Part shown: piece after piece, positions 8,801 through 17,458 of the stretch
Numbering within the stretch: the first letter of the stretch is position 1
How the letters are laid out: the number at the start of each line of letters is the position of its first letter
Assembly: GCA_003165595.1 (NCBI GenBank)
Contig: PLWQ01000019.1
Location: 1 to 64,000 of the forward strand
DNA length: 64,000 nt
Reading direction: 5' to 3'
Origin: Fibrobacterota bacterium
GTDB lineage: Bacteria > Fibrobacterota > Chitinivibrionia > Chitinivibrionales > FEN-1185
Notes under the pieces: generated by a model
What the model was told of the DNA's origin: nothing
Database searches by the model: none
The model's input: the letters and a program-made list of their open reading frames with translations, nothing else
Made by a program: the position numbers and the translations under genes

Positions 8801-11558
8801 CGGAACGTGCCAGGTGAAGGCCGGCAACACGACCGAAGCTTCCGTCACGTACGAACAGGTACTCGCGCTGAGTCCGCAGGACGCTCGCGTCTACAAGATG
8901 CTGGGTGATATGTATGTCCACCAGAACAAGAAAGACCAGGCGATCGGGGTTTACAAGAAGTATCTCGACAAACAGCCGAAGGACTATGCGGTCGCCTCCA
9001 TCATCGGCGAATACGCCTACACAAATAAGAACTACGACGAGGCCGAGAAATATCTTGGCATGGTGGTCGGCACCGAGGCAAAGTCGTCGGCATTTCTTAC
9101 CATGTACGCATTCTCCTGCTATCAGAAAAAAGATTACGACAAAGCAAAGGAATTATACTCTCAGTTGGCCTTGTTGACGCCGGCAAACCCCGACGTGTAC
9201 AGGATCTTGTATACGATTTCGTCGCAGGATACCGCCCAGAAGGCCGCAGCCGCCGGATACCTCAAGAAGTACCTTGCGCTCAAGCCTTCGGATGCGGCGG
9301 CCCAGAAGAACCTGGGTGATCTTCTGTACGACAGGAAGGAATTCGCGGGCGCGCTCGCCGCCTACAAGAAGGCGCTTGCGCTCGATCCGACGATCAAGGG
9401 CATTTACAAACGGTGCTACGAAATGGCCACGGCCCTTGGACTGGCCGCCGATGCCGCCGTTGCAATCAAGGGTGCGGTGAACGCAGGCGAGGCCGATGCG
9501 GCGATGTACAATGCGCAGGGTGCGGTGTATCAGCGGGAAGCGTTATATCCGCAGGCGATCCAGATGTACCAGAAAGCGCTTGCCATGGACCCCAAGAACA
9601 CGGCGCTGCTGATGGCGCTCGGAACATGCCAGGTAAAGACCGGCAACACCACCGATGCCTCGGTCACCTACGAGCAGGTTCTTGCCGTCAATCCGCAGGA
9701 GATACGGGTGTACAAAATGCTCGGCGAAATGTACCTGCAGCAGAAGAAACAGGATCAGGCGGTTTCGGTCTACAAGAAATACCTCGAAAAGCAGCCGAAA
9801 GATTATGCCATCGCATACTTTGTGGGTCAGGACGCGTTTAAAGACAAGAACTACGACGAGGCAGTCAAGTATTTCGGAATGATTGCCGGAGAAGATGCCC
9901 GGAAGTCCGCTTTCCTCAACATGTATTCCCAGGCCTGCCTCCAGAAGAAAGATTACGAAAAGGCCAAGGAACTGCTGCGGCAGCTCGTGGCGATGGAACC
10001 GGGAAATTCTGATGTTTACAGAAGCCTGTACGAGATCTCGCTTCACAACAACGAAAAGGAAACGGCGATATCCTATCTCCGGAAGTACATCGCGCTCAAC
10101 CCGCGCGACGCGCAGGCCCAGAAAGACATGGCCGACTACCTCTACGACCAGAAAGACCTGAGCGGCGCGTTTCTGGCCTACCGGACGGCGCTTTCGATCG
10201 ACCCGTCCATCAAGGGAGTTTACAAAAGGTATGCCGAACTCGTGGTCGCCAGGGGAACCCCCGACGAAGTGCTCGCCGTGCTCACCAAGGTGGTAAGCGC
10301 GGGGGAGGCCGACGCATCGACCTACGCGACCCTGGGATCCATTTACGAGAAGAAATTGCTGTATCCCAAGGCCATGGCCAACTACAACAAGGCGTTATCG
10401 CTCGATCAGCGCAATACGTCGCTGCTGACGTCGCTTGCGCGGTGCCAGCTCAAGAGCGGAAACACGGCCGACGCCATCGTGTCGTACCAGCAGGTGGTGG
10501 CCATCAACCCGGATGCGACGCAGGAGTGTAAGGTCCTTGGCGACCTCTACATGAAGCAGCACAAGAAGGACGAGGCGCTCGATGCGTACAAGAAGTACCT
10601 CGCAAAGTCCACTACCGACGATCCCGAGATCGCGATGCTGGTCGCCGACGACGCGTTCAAGAAAAAGGAATACGAAGAGACGATCAAGCTGCTCAACAGG
10701 GCCGTAAAGGACAAGGGACAGGACGTGGAATTCCTGTACCTGTACGGTCGCGCATACTACTACGCGAAAGATTACAGGAAGAGCGCGGATATCTTTGAAC
10801 GGTTGCACGGCCTGGTGAGGACGGGCAAGGTCAAGAACCCGCATAATGCGGCGACGCTGCGAATGCTCGCCGACTCGTACGACAAGATCGGCGATAATGC
10901 CAACGCGGCAAACGCTCTGGCGGCCTATACAAAATTGCCCGAAGTAAACGACCCCGAGGCGTCGTTGCGGAAGGCGCAGCTCGAAGAAGCGGTGAACGGC
11001 CCGGCGGCCGCAAAAATGTACGAGGAAAATCTGCTCAAGTCCCCGCGGGACTACCGGAACTATTTCGGGGCAGGCCTGCAGTACGCAAAACAGCCGGCCA
11101 ATCTCGAAAAGGCCGCCGCGTACCTCAAGAAGGGGCTTTCGCTCAAGGATACGCTGCCGCTTCTGTGGATAGAGGTGGGCACGATATACGGGAAACTCGG
11201 AAAACCCAAACTGGAGACTGAGGCGTACCAGAGCTATATTCAACATGACGCAACAAATCCCGACGCCTGCGCGGAAATCGGGGTAGTCCTTCTTAACAAA
11301 CGTGAATTTAACGACGCCATGGTATTTCTGGAAATGGCAAACGCGCTCAAGGCCAATACGCCCGAATTCATGTATCAGCTCGCCCGCGGGTACGTAAAGA
11401 CCGACCGGCTTGCCGATGCGATGCCGCTGCTCGAAAAAGCGGAGAAACTCAGCCCGGATGACGAGAAAATCAAGAGCCTGTACAATTTCGTCTTGCAAAA
11501 GACCTCGAGCGGCGGCAAGACTCCGGCCGGGAAGCAGGATGCCAAAGCCGATTGGTGA
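5841..11558 (+). CDS. Giant exported tetratricopeptide-repeat protein
   Basis: 1905 residues. The ATG at 5841 has GGGGAG 5 bases upstream and opens a signal peptide (about 1-26, hydrophobic FFLFLCIGWV). Nearly all the rest is TPR helices (consensus AxxxYxKALxxDP). From about residue 470 to 1560 the TPRs form a higher-order repeat of about 273 residues: the (K/R)KY(I/L)A segment recurs at residues 596, 869, 1142 and 1414 (DNA 7626, 8445, 9264, 10080; spacings 819, 819, 816). Modules 2 and 3 are very similar at DNA level too, implying recent tandem duplication. Probably a periplasmic scaffold for envelope or secretion complexes. No enzymatic domain seen. It precedes mltG on the same strand. Confidence 0.9.
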   Translation: MNMSRGFVRAFFLFLCIGWVASSVDADSTLDQLVRSKKYQDAVAYADAKLPSNVRTADVWVRLGIANEELGTTEKALACFLVASRMDQKSYEAELGIARVYNKLSQPDNAVVFAKKALDLQSTGEASWEYAKACMAIKRPADAKEALERVIQSDPSNAAASRGLAEIYWQEQEYKKAIPLLKVAYVSQPNADDAYKIGKSLLEANRLDSAIYYLKDAIARNPGLYAANLDLARAYYQKDKFLAAANEFEKIAGKIKLTADDQYYRAISQEKTGSAESALKAYRAAAEAFGAEKSPEAISSNLKVGNADLEKKNYESALVHFRAVALADTDGTRVPDILFLLADAYSGAGNLTKAISSLEKALTADSKNVEAYARLADLYQKSGMPEKAAKVYEKITAISPNDPKIFVTLGDYSLKSKKYTEALKYYEKSYIIDRNVKAAAGIAMAASALEQWDKAIDAAESAIRIDPTLVDPRVVLSKAYLRSDKFREAKEQLDFLVGKKPFEIEYWKQLAYCYKKLNDPVNMAYADKKVVELDKSNVESRQRLGAYELSQREYKTAFDIYKELAVLTPQNPEVFKSLYEITLNSGDKASAASYLKKYIAFNPSDPVAQRNLGLLYFEVKNYESALLAFHSAIKLDPTIKGVYKPYAEIILARGPKEELSAALAGAVAAGEADAGMYSTLALTYQRQGNCAKAIDLYQNALAKNPKDVPVLAGLAQCQAKTGAVDAAVVSYEQVIALNPSAVEELKALGDLYTKQNKDAEASAIYKKYLDKRKDDSKVALAVGSYAFKQKNYDDAAKYFGMVSGEETKRSSFLMEYGQACYYAKNYRKASAILGQLAVLTPLNPEVFRLLYTISQQDTAQAADASGYLRKYLALKPSDAAAQKNLGDLLYAQKENAGALSAYRKALALDPSIKGIYKRYFDLASALGVSADIAAALTGAINAGEADAGMYAAQGNTYQREAQYPKAIQMYQKALAADPKNTSVLMSLGTCQVKAGNTTEASVTYEQVLALSPQDARVYKMLGDMYVHQNKKDQAIGVYKKYLDKQPKDYAVASIIGEYAYTNKNYDEAEKYLGMVVGTEAKSSAFLTMYAFSCYQKKDYDKAKELYSQLALLTPANPDVYRILYTISSQDTAQKAAAAGYLKKYLALKPSDAAAQKNLGDLLYDRKEFAGALAAYKKALALDPTIKGIYKRCYEMATALGLAADAAVAIKGAVNAGEADAAMYNAQGAVYQREALYPQAIQMYQKALAMDPKNTALLMALGTCQVKTGNTTDASVTYEQVLAVNPQEIRVYKMLGEMYLQQKKQDQAVSVYKKYLEKQPKDYAIAYFVGQDAFKDKNYDEAVKYFGMIAGEDARKSAFLNMYSQACLQKKDYEKAKELLRQLVAMEPGNSDVYRSLYEISLHNNEKETAISYLRKYIALNPRDAQAQKDMADYLYDQKDLSGAFLAYRTALSIDPSIKGVYKRYAELVVARGTPDEVLAVLTKVVSAGEADASTYATLGSIYEKKLLYPKAMANYNKALSLDQRNTSLLTSLARCQLKSGNTADAIVSYQQVVAINPDATQECKVLGDLYMKQHKKDEALDAYKKYLAKSTTDDPEIAMLVADDAFKKKEYEETIKLLNRAVKDKGQDVEFLYLYGRAYYYAKDYRKSADIFERLHGLVRTGKVKNPHNAATLRMLADSYDKIGDNANAANALAAYTKLPEVNDPEASLRKAQLEEAVNGPAAAKMYEENLLKSPRDYRNYFGAGLQYAKQPANLEKAAAYLKKGLSLKDTLPLLWIEVGTIYGKLGKPKLETEAYQSYIQHDATNPDACAEIGVVLLNKREFNDAMVFLEMANALKANTPEFMYQLARGYVKTDRLADAMPLLEKAEKLSPDDEKIKSLYNFVLQKTSSGGKTPAGKQDAKADW
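7400..10600 (+). repeat. Approximately 819-bp tandem modules inside the TPR gene
   Basis: Anchor points at 7626, 8445, 9264 and 10080 begin equivalent codons in four consecutive modules; other landmarks (VYKKYL, QAxxPKAIQMYQKAL, GEADA) recur with the same spacing. The middle modules are closest to each other and the outer two more diverged, as expected for expansion by unequal recombination from the centre. Boundaries are approximate. Confidence 0.8.
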
Positions 11559-11751
11559 ACCCGACGGGAAAAGAACGGCGTAATGTGTTGACTAAAAGGA
11601 TGCAGCACCCCCTGTCCGCGTCGGGCTCGCCGCGGGCCTCATGAAGAACCCCGTCGCGGAAGCGCTTTTTCGCACGTGGTTTACCGGTGCGCTCTATTGC
11701 CTGGCGGCAGTGGGGTATGTTTTTTACGGACTGTTGTGGACATTTAGATTC

Positions 11752-12780
11752 ATGCAAAAATTCAAAGTCCTTTTTCTTGCGGTCGTCGCGCCCGTGGTGC
11801 TTGCAATAGCGGCCGCGGCCTACCTCCTTATCCCTTTCCGCGCTACAACCATCCCCGTTGAAATTGTGATCGGGAAGGGCACAACCATCCATGCCGTCGC
11901 CCGCAAGCTCAAGCAGGAGCGCGTGGTGCCTTCATCGCACGCGTTTGTCCTTTGGCTGGAGATGCTTGGGATAGACAAGAAAATGCAGGCGGGCCGGGTT
12001 TCGCTGTACCGGGGCGAAGGCATTATGTCCGCGTCCCGGAAGCTGCTTCACGCCGAACCGATCGAAATCACGATGACCGTGCCCGAGGGGCTCACGCTGG
12101 AGCAGACCGCCGCAATAGTCGGTGCGACCTTCGGCATCGATTCGGCCGCGTTCCTGAGCGCCTGCGCCGATCAGGAAACGCTGCGCCGTCTCGGTATTCC
12201 CGCTCAGTCACCGGAAGGGTATTTGTTTCCCGACACCTACCGATTTCCGCCGGATGTCAAGGCATCCGACATTGTAATGCGCATGGTGAACCATGGCATA
12301 GAAATGTACGCCACACTCGTGCCCGATTCCTCGGTGCAGGGGTTTTCGAAGCAGGAAATCGTAACGCTTGCCTCAATCGTGGAGAAGGAGGCTACGCTCG
12401 CTTCGGAACGGCCGCTGGTGTCCGGAGTATTCCACAATCGTCTCACCAGGAAAATGGCGCTCGGCGCGGACCCCACCATACGGTATGCTCTGCGAAAGTT
12501 TTCGGGGCCGCTGCTTGAGTCCGATCTGGCAACCGAGACCCCGTACAACACCCGCCGCCACACGGGGCTTCCGCCGGGTCCCATATGCTCTCCGGGGCTT
12601 GCGTCGCTGCGAGCGGCGTTGTTTCCGGAAAAGACCAAGGAGCTTTACTTTGTGGCAAAGTGGGACGGCTCGGGCGCTCACGATTTTTCCATCACCAACA
12701 AAGAACATGAGAGAAAGAAGAACGAGATTCGTCGAATGAACGAAATCAGGAAATCACAGGCTGCGCGGGAAAAGAAATAG
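11752..12780 (+). CDS. mltG: Endolytic murein transglycosylase MltG (YceG family)
   Basis: Inner-membrane lytic transglycosylase that cuts nascent glycan strands and terminates peptidoglycan polymerisation. From ATG 11752 it is 342 residues: one membrane helix (about 5-27), a LysM-like segment (VEIVIGKGTTIHAVARKLK), then the YceG domain with the signature LASIVEKEA, whose first Glu (E211) aligns with the catalytic residue, plus SPEGYLFPDTY and PYNTRRHTGLPPGPI. The frame is open back to 11641, which would add 37 residues and an odd second hydrophobic stretch; neither start has a strong ribosome site, and 11752 gives the normal topology. Lies between the TPR gene and a thioredoxin-like gene on the same strand. 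Confidence 0.92.
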   Translation: MQKFKVLFLAVVAPVVLAIAAAAYLLIPFRATTIPVEIVIGKGTTIHAVARKLKQERVVPSSHAFVLWLEMLGIDKKMQAGRVSLYRGEGIMSASRKLLHAEPIEITMTVPEGLTLEQTAAIVGATFGIDSAAFLSACADQETLRRLGIPAQSPEGYLFPDTYRFPPDVKASDIVMRMVNHGIEMYATLVPDSSVQGFSKQEIVTLASIVEKEATLASERPLVSGVFHNRLTRKMALGADPTIRYALRKFSGPLLESDLATETPYNTRRHTGLPPGPICSPGLASLRAALFPEKTKELYFVAKWDGSGAHDFSITNKEHERKKNEIRRMNEIRKSQAAREKK

Positions 12781-12816
12781 ACGCGGCCGCTGCTGTCGAC
12801 ACATCAACACTGGAGC

Positions 12817-13323
12817 ATGATGACCTTCAAACCTTTCGCGATGCTTGGCATTTTGTGCAGCCTTGCCTTTGGACAATTTCCTCCCCCGATAATGGAAGAA
12901 ACTGCACCCTTTGATTCTTCCGACATTATTGCGGATCAGCTGCTGAAGTCCAAGGTGCCCGTGCTCATCGATTTCTGGGCAACCTGGTGCATGCCGTGCA
13001 GGATGCTCGGGCCTACGGTGGAAGACCTCAAGAAGAAGTACGCGGGCAAGATACGCGTGATGAAAATAAACGTGGATGTCAACAGGAAAATCTCCTCCTA
13101 TTTCCGGGTGTCGGCGATTCCGGCCGTTTTTCTCGTCAAGGACAAAGCCGTCATGCTGTACCTGCAGGGGTTACGGCCCAAGGAAGATTACGAATCCGCG
13201 ATCAAGCAGGTTCTGGAAATGAAACCGGCGCCTGCGGACAGCACGCTGCAAAAGCAGCAGCGCACCCCGGGAAGCGATAACGTCGCAAATGAGGGCCGCA
13301 AAAGTAAAGAACCGCGGCCCTAG
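12817..13323 (+). CDS. Exported thioredoxin-like protein
   Basis: 168 residues: a signal peptide (about 1-20) and one thioredoxin fold with redox motif W-C58-M-P-C61 and the cis-proline loop SAIPAVF. The CMPC dipeptide differs from cytoplasmic thioredoxin (CGPC), suggesting a different redox potential. The C-terminal 30 residues are a charged low-complexity tail. Probably a periplasmic disulfide reductase or thiol exchanger; partners unknown. It follows mltG after 36 bases. The stop lies inside a GC-rich stem-loop that may terminate transcription. Confidence 0.85.
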   Translation: MMTFKPFAMLGILCSLAFGQFPPPIMEETAPFDSSDIIADQLLKSKVPVLIDFWATWCMPCRMLGPTVEDLKKKYAGKIRVMKINVDVNRKISSYFRVSAIPAVFLVKDKAVMLYLQGLRPKEDYESAIKQVLEMKPAPADSTLQKQQRTPGSDNVANEGRKSKEPRP

Positions 13324-13334
13324 GCCGCGGCTTT
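13312..13334 (+). terminator. Possible terminator at the thioredoxin-like gene end
   Basis: CCGCGGCC (13312-13319), loop CTA, GGCCGCGG (13323-13330), then CTTTG. The stem is perfect, but the T tract is only three bases and the stem overlaps the stop codon, so termination efficiency is uncertain. Confidence 0.4.
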
Positions 13335-13436
13335 GATGGAAAGACGGAATACGCTGCGTGCTCACCAGGAACCCGGAGACGCGCCAGTGCCGGAAAAGTC
13401 GGGAACGGCTGTGCCGCTTGCACGTCTCCTTGCCGT

Positions 13437-14717
13437 ATGATGGCTCTCCCCGAACTCCTTGCCCCTGCCGCGACCGTCCAATGCGCGCGCGCGGCCTTCG
13501 ATCACGGCGCGGACGCCGTGTACATAGGCGTGGGTCCGCATAACCTCCGCGCCCGCTCAAAGAACGCCACGCCGGACGAACTCCAGGGCCTTCTCGAGTT
13601 CGCGCTTGAAAAGAAACGAAGGGTGTACGTCGCCCTCAACACCATGCCCGGCGACGATGCACTGCCCGGCATCGAATCCCTGATTGTTTCGCTTGTAAAA
13701 CGGAAGATCGCGCCCCACGCGTTTATCGTGAGCGATCCGGGCGTTATTTCCCTGTGCCGCACGCATGCCGCGTCGGTGGCGCTTCACCTGAGCACGCAGA
13801 CCGGAACCTTCAACGGCGCCGCCGCGGCCTTCTGGGCGCGCCAGGGAATCGGCCGCATCGTGCTTCCACGCGAACTCGCGCTGGGCCAGGTTCGGGCGCT
13901 GTGCAGCGGTTCACAAACGGAAATGGAAGTGTTTGTTCACGGCGCCATGTGCGTGTCGATCTCCGGCAGATGCCTGCTCGGCGTTTACACGGCGAAACGG
14001 CATCCCAACCAGGGCGACTGCCCTCAGCCGTGCCGCTTGCGCTACCGCGTGTCGCCTCTGTACGACAACGAGACCGAAAGCGGGGAATGGTACACCGTCG
14101 AGGAAGACGAGGCCGAGTCCGGCACGCCGGTGCGGGCGTTTGTGTTCAACTCCAAAGACCTGTGCTGTTTGCCCATTCTCGACCGCATCGTTCGCGCCGG
14201 CGTTGCGTCTGTAAAGATTGAAGGCCGCAACCGGAGCATGCATTATGTTTCGTCTGTTGTCAAGGTGTACCGGGCGGCGCTCGACAGCCTTGCGCAGGGC
14301 GGCGAGTATGCGGTGAAACAGGAATGGCGGGAGGAACTCGACAGGCTCGATCACCGGCCCTACACCACCGGTTTTTACGCGGGCGAGTACCTGCTGCAGG
14401 ATGTGGAGGACAGCCGGCCCCTGCCCGCCGTGCGGATTGTGGGCCTCGTGCGGGAAATTGTCGCCGGGAGGACCGCGGTTGTCGACGTCAGGAATCCCTT
14501 TAACAAAGGGGATCGGCTCAATGTGCTGCCCGTTCGGAAGGAAAGAATGCCCTACGAGGCGACAATCCGGGAAATACGGGACACGCAGGGGCGCCCTGTA
14601 GAACGGGCGCTCACCAACAGAATCGTGATTGTGGATGCGGAGGAGGGGACGGAGCTGGCGGCGGGAGATCTGCTGCGGAAGTGCGAGGGGACCGGAAAGC
14701 CGTTACGCGCGCAGTGA
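13437..14717 (+). CDS. U32 family peptidase / hydroxylation-type protein
   Basis: 426 residues of the U32 (YegQ/RlhA-like) family. It opens PELLAPAATVQCARAAFDHGADAVYIG, as is usual, and carries the family signature VFVHGAMCVSISGRCLL followed by the Cys-rich GDCPQPCR segment, the likely metal-cluster site. SVKIEGRNRSMHYV is also conserved. Some U32 members modify tRNA or rRNA bases, others were described as collagenases, so substrate is left open. ATG at 13437 (a second ATG immediately follows). Its last 15 bases overlap convergent rlmN. Confidence 0.88.
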   Translation: MMALPELLAPAATVQCARAAFDHGADAVYIGVGPHNLRARSKNATPDELQGLLEFALEKKRRVYVALNTMPGDDALPGIESLIVSLVKRKIAPHAFIVSDPGVISLCRTHAASVALHLSTQTGTFNGAAAAFWARQGIGRIVLPRELALGQVRALCSGSQTEMEVFVHGAMCVSISGRCLLGVYTAKRHPNQGDCPQPCRLRYRVSPLYDNETESGEWYTVEEDEAESGTPVRAFVFNSKDLCCLPILDRIVRAGVASVKIEGRNRSMHYVSSVVKVYRAALDSLAQGGEYAVKQEWREELDRLDHRPYTTGFYAGEYLLQDVEDSRPLPAVRIVGLVREIVAGRTAVVDVRNPFNKGDRLNVLPVRKERMPYEATIREIRDTQGRPVERALTNRIVIVDAEEGTELAAGDLLRKCEGTGKPLRAQ

Positions 14718-15677
14718 TGCCCGCAGTTGCCCGCAGGCTGCCCGTATGCCGAGTCCTTGAGATTGACGCACACGCACAAACAGTTTTTCCCTCACGAGCC
14801 GGTCGCGGAAGCGCTTCACCTGATCCATTTCCGGCGGGCCAAAGGGCAGCGAATCGTTCCCGTTGCAGGCGATGAGATTCACGCGGACCGGGAGTCCGGC
14901 CAGAAACTCCGCAAGGGAAGCGGCCATTTCCACGGAATCATTGACTCCTGCGATAAGAACATATTCCACAAAGAACAGACCGCCTTTGCCGAGAGGAAAA
15001 GATTGTAAGGCTTTTCGGAGAGCCCGTAGCGGGTATTTCCTGTTGAGGGGCATAATTTCGCTGCGGACTGCGTCGGTCGGGGCGTTGAGCGAAAGCGCCA
15101 GACGCACCTTCGGCATTCCCGGGGCGGCAAGCCTGTTGATCCCTTCAACATGGCCGGCAGTGGAAATGGTTATGCGGCTCTGGGGGATGTTGAGTCCGCG
15201 CTGGTCGCAGAGGACCCGCACCGCCTGGATCACATTGTCGAAATTGTCAAGCGGCTCGCCCATGCCCATGAATACGATGTTGTCGATTGCGTGCCGCAGT
15301 TCAAAACGGGCGGCAAACGCCTGCCACACGATTTCTTCGGCGGTGCAGTTGCGCACGAATCCGCCAACGCCGGTTGCGCAGAACGCACACCCCATCCTGC
15401 AGCCGACTTGAGACGAAACGCACAACGTTGTCCGGCCTTTACCCGGAATTATCACCGATTCAATGATAGTGCCGTCGGCAAGGCGGGAGGCAAATTTAAG
15501 CACGTCGGCATCTTCTTGCGCGACTATTTTGCAGTCGGGCAGTTGCAGGTCGGGCAGGGCTTCAGGAACGGTTCCGTTCTTGAAGAAGTTGCGGTACAGG
15601 GCCGCGGCTGAACCGGTTCCATGCTGCATCTTGACTGAAGCGGAAAAGTCCGGGAATGTCTGCGCGAGAATGTTCAT
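14703..15677 (-). CDS. rlmN: 23S rRNA (adenine2503-C2)-methyltransferase RlmN
   Basis: 324 residues. Radical SAM enzyme that methylates A2503 of 23S rRNA and A37 of some tRNAs. The SAM cluster motif is CRMGCAFC (CxxxCxxC), followed by FMGMGEPLDN, ITISTAGHV and LALSLNAP. The Cys that forms the methyl-carrier/covalent intermediate is in the C-terminal IRAACGQL segment. Slightly short for the family (usual 340-390), with an abbreviated N-terminal domain. It converges on the U32 gene with a 15-base overlap of the ends. Confidence 0.93.
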   Translation of the reverse strand: MNILAQTFPDFSASVKMQHGTGSAAALYRNFFKNGTVPEALPDLQLPDCKIVAQEDADVLKFASRLADGTIIESVIIPGKGRTTLCVSSQVGCRMGCAFCATGVGGFVRNCTAEEIVWQAFAARFELRHAIDNIVFMGMGEPLDNFDNVIQAVRVLCDQRGLNIPQSRITISTAGHVEGINRLAAPGMPKVRLALSLNAPTDAVRSEIMPLNRKYPLRALRKALQSFPLGKGGLFFVEYVLIAGVNDSVEMAASLAEFLAGLPVRVNLIACNGNDSLPFGPPEMDQVKRFRDRLVREKLFVRVRQSQGLGIRAACGQLRASLRA

Positions 15678-16020
15678 GGAGAAACCAGGAAAAGGCCTTC
15701 ATCGACTTTGTGGCTGCGGTCGGAAAAGCCTGCATCGTTACTGAACTGCCCTTTGTTTCTGCTTTTCACGTGCGTGAAGCTTCTGAGTAGTATGAAACCA
15801 TAATCATACGAATATACTACCGATACGACATGCGGTGTTTCCGCATTTGTTGTGGCCAATGTCCGCAGTGTGCCACTGCCGCCCCGGCAGTGCGGTTGAC
15901 CGTTGTTTACGGACTCAACTGCCATCATGGGAGCAGGCCTCCGCATGTTCAGAGTCAGGAGGGTCGCCCCCCGGCACCCCCGACCAGGGAGGCCTCTGCA
16001 GCGAGGCCCCCCTGGACCTC

Positions 16021-16185
16021 CGCGCCGCGCCTGCAGTGCCGGCTTGTCCAACAGCCTCCGGGCCGCTTGTGAACTCACCCGGCAGGACAATCGCAAAATC
16101 TGAACAAGATGCCGGGCTCGGACAGCACAAGCGGCCAATCCGGAGGCTGTTGGGCCGTCGCTGATGGCGGTAGACAAAAGAAAAC
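16021..16185 (-). repeat. Dispersed repeat family B, copy 2
   Basis: Reverse-complement counterpart of 4236-4400; shared blocks listed there. Immediately followed on the + strand by family C, so the two modules may be parts of one composite element read on the minus strand. Confidence 0.75.
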
Positions 16186-16214
16186 ATAAGAACGAACCCG
16201 CGAAAGCCATGATT

Positions 16215-16378
16215 GACGAATGGCAAACACACTTTTGCGCCGCGCCAGGCTGGACCGGCAGGTGCGCCAGAGCGCAGGGCCGGCCGACCCGCGCCATAGG
16301 CGCAGAGGGCGGTCCGGCACCGAGGTCCTAGGCCGAGCCTATAGGGAGAGCCGCCGCCGCGCAGCAGCGGGGCGCCCA
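16215..16378 (-). repeat. Dispersed repeat family C, copy 1
   Basis: Its reverse complement aligns with 52674-52840 through GGGCGCCCCGC, CGGCGGCTCTCC, CCTCGGTGCCG, GGCCCTGCGCTC, GTCCAGCCTGGCGC and the closing TTTGCCAT/TTTGTCAA region. Gene-free in both places. Confidence 0.7.
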
Positions 16379-16443
16379 CGTCTTCCACTTGATATTGCAG
16401 CGGGGCGCCCATGTCTTCCACTTAATACTAGCGCGGGGCGCCC
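16365..16443. repeat. 33-bp tandem repeat, about 2.4 units
   Basis: GGGGCGCCC occurs at 16369, 16402 and 16435, an exact 33-base period; the first two full units share CAGCGGGGCGCCCA(C/T)GT followed by CTTCCACTT. The third is truncated after the GGGGCGCCC core. Lies at the edge of family C. Confidence 0.75.
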
Positions 16444-16491
16444 AAAACAAATGGCTAACAAAATTGTGGCAAAGACAAATGTAACAGTCTG

Positions 16492-16520
16492 TTGACTTGA
16501 AGAGTATGGAAGGATATATT
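16492..16520 (+). promoter_or_regulatory. Sigma70-type promoter for the PIN/NYN-like gene
   Basis: TTGACT (16492-16497), 17-base spacer, TATATT (16515-16520). Predicted start near 16527 leaves about a 130-base leader before the ATG at 16659. Confidence 0.65.
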
Positions 16521-16658
16521 TAGACTGCGATGTTGTTCGAATTCCTCCCTGCGCAAATCCCGGCCTTCGCACAACCAACCCATACAAATGGCTTTGTCGC
16601 AAACGGTTAGAAGTGCGGCGAGGCGTCAACCAACTCTGTTCCTGATGGAAAGGATCTT

Positions 16659-17291
16659 ATGAAGAAGAATATCATCCTGATCGATTATGAGAATGTTCAG
16701 AAGCACGATCTGAGGCCGCTGCTCGATCAAGACGTTCTGATAAAGGTTTTTCACAGCGAAAACCAGAAGTTCACGAGTGAGTTTACCAGGCTTGCCCTGG
16801 AATTCGGCAAGGAGAAATTTGAGCTGGTTGGAATCAAGGGGCAGGGCAAGAACGCGGCCGATTTTCACATCGCGTACTTTATCGGGAAGCTTTCAAAAGA
16901 GATCCCGGATTCGCTCTTCCACATAATTTCAAGAGACACGGGGTTCAAGGTACTGGCGGATTTTTTGAATCAGGTGCAAGGCACCCCCTGTAGGGTAGTG
17001 CCGTCCATTGCAGACATTCCGCTTCTCAAGCCGGCTGCGCCCGCGGCGAAACCGGTTTCGCCTGCGCCCAGGCCCGTCGTGGCAAAGTCGGGTGAGGACT
17101 GGTATGCGCTGGTCAAAGGAAAATTGACCAATGCAAGAGGCCACAAACCCAAGAACAAGAAAACCCTGCGGAACCAGATCATCAGCATTTGCAAAAGAAA
17201 GATAAGCGAATCTGAGGCGGATGCGATTATACAGGCGCTTGTAGAGAATAAGGTGATAGAATGCAGGAATGAAGTGATAATTTACAAGTAG
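16659..17291 (+). CDS. PIN/NYN-like domain protein
   Basis: 210 residues. The N-terminal 125 residues look like a PIN/NYN RNase fold: IILIDYENVQ (first acidic strand), GQGKNAADFHIAYFIGKL (central acidic helix) and HIISRDTGFKVLADFL (third acidic site), the usual arrangement of metal-binding Asp residues. An Ala/Pro linker (about 128-145) leads to a basic C-terminal helical domain (150-210) that may bind nucleic acid. ATG with AAAGGA upstream. Probably a cytoplasmic ribonuclease; target unknown. It stands alone behind its own promoter, next to repeat elements, which makes a defence or RNA-decay role conceivable but unproven. Confidence 0.75.
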   Translation: MKKNIILIDYENVQKHDLRPLLDQDVLIKVFHSENQKFTSEFTRLALEFGKEKFELVGIKGQGKNAADFHIAYFIGKLSKEIPDSLFHIISRDTGFKVLADFLNQVQGTPCRVVPSIADIPLLKPAAPAAKPVSPAPRPVVAKSGEDWYALVKGKLTNARGHKPKNKKTLRNQIISICKRKISESEADAIIQALVENKVIECRNEVIIYK

Positions 17292-17458
17292 GATGGTAAA
17301 TTCGGGGGAATACATCCGGGATATGAATAGAGATTGAGGGGACCTCTAAATGTTCAAAAACGCGTTTTGTCATTGCGAGCAAAACGAACCAGGGGACAAG
17401 GCTTTGTATCACCCCTGTAAGCGGTGGAATAAAGATGGGGCCGAGTCCGCGGCGGCGT

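Larger units (their letters stand above)
15678..16658. other. Repeat-dense gene-free spacer
   Basis: About 980 bases without a gene. It contains a 13-bp stem with one mismatch (CCAGGGAGGCCTC 15984-15996 with GAGGCCCCCCTGG 16003-16015), family B copy 2 (16021-16185), family C copy 1 (16215-16378), three 33-bp tandem units (16365-16443) and the promoter for the PIN/NYN-like gene (16492-16520). Open frames here translate to Arg/Pro/Gly-rich strings and are not considered genes. Confidence 0.65.

Noticed and set aside
6720-8921. 733-codon open frame on the minus strand opposite the TPR gene
   Set aside because: It is antisense to a clear TPR gene with a signal peptide and strong ribosome site; the long frame follows from GC-rich third positions and the repeated modules. 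Translation is Arg/Val/Leu/Gly-rich with no domain.
16365-16443. CRISPR array
   Set aside because: Units are contiguous 33-bp tandem repeats with no unique spacers, and no cas genes are visible.
15690-16500. Several open frames in the repeat spacer
   Set aside because: All overlap families B and C and have Arg/Pro/Gly-rich translations without ribosome sites; better explained as repeat sequence.
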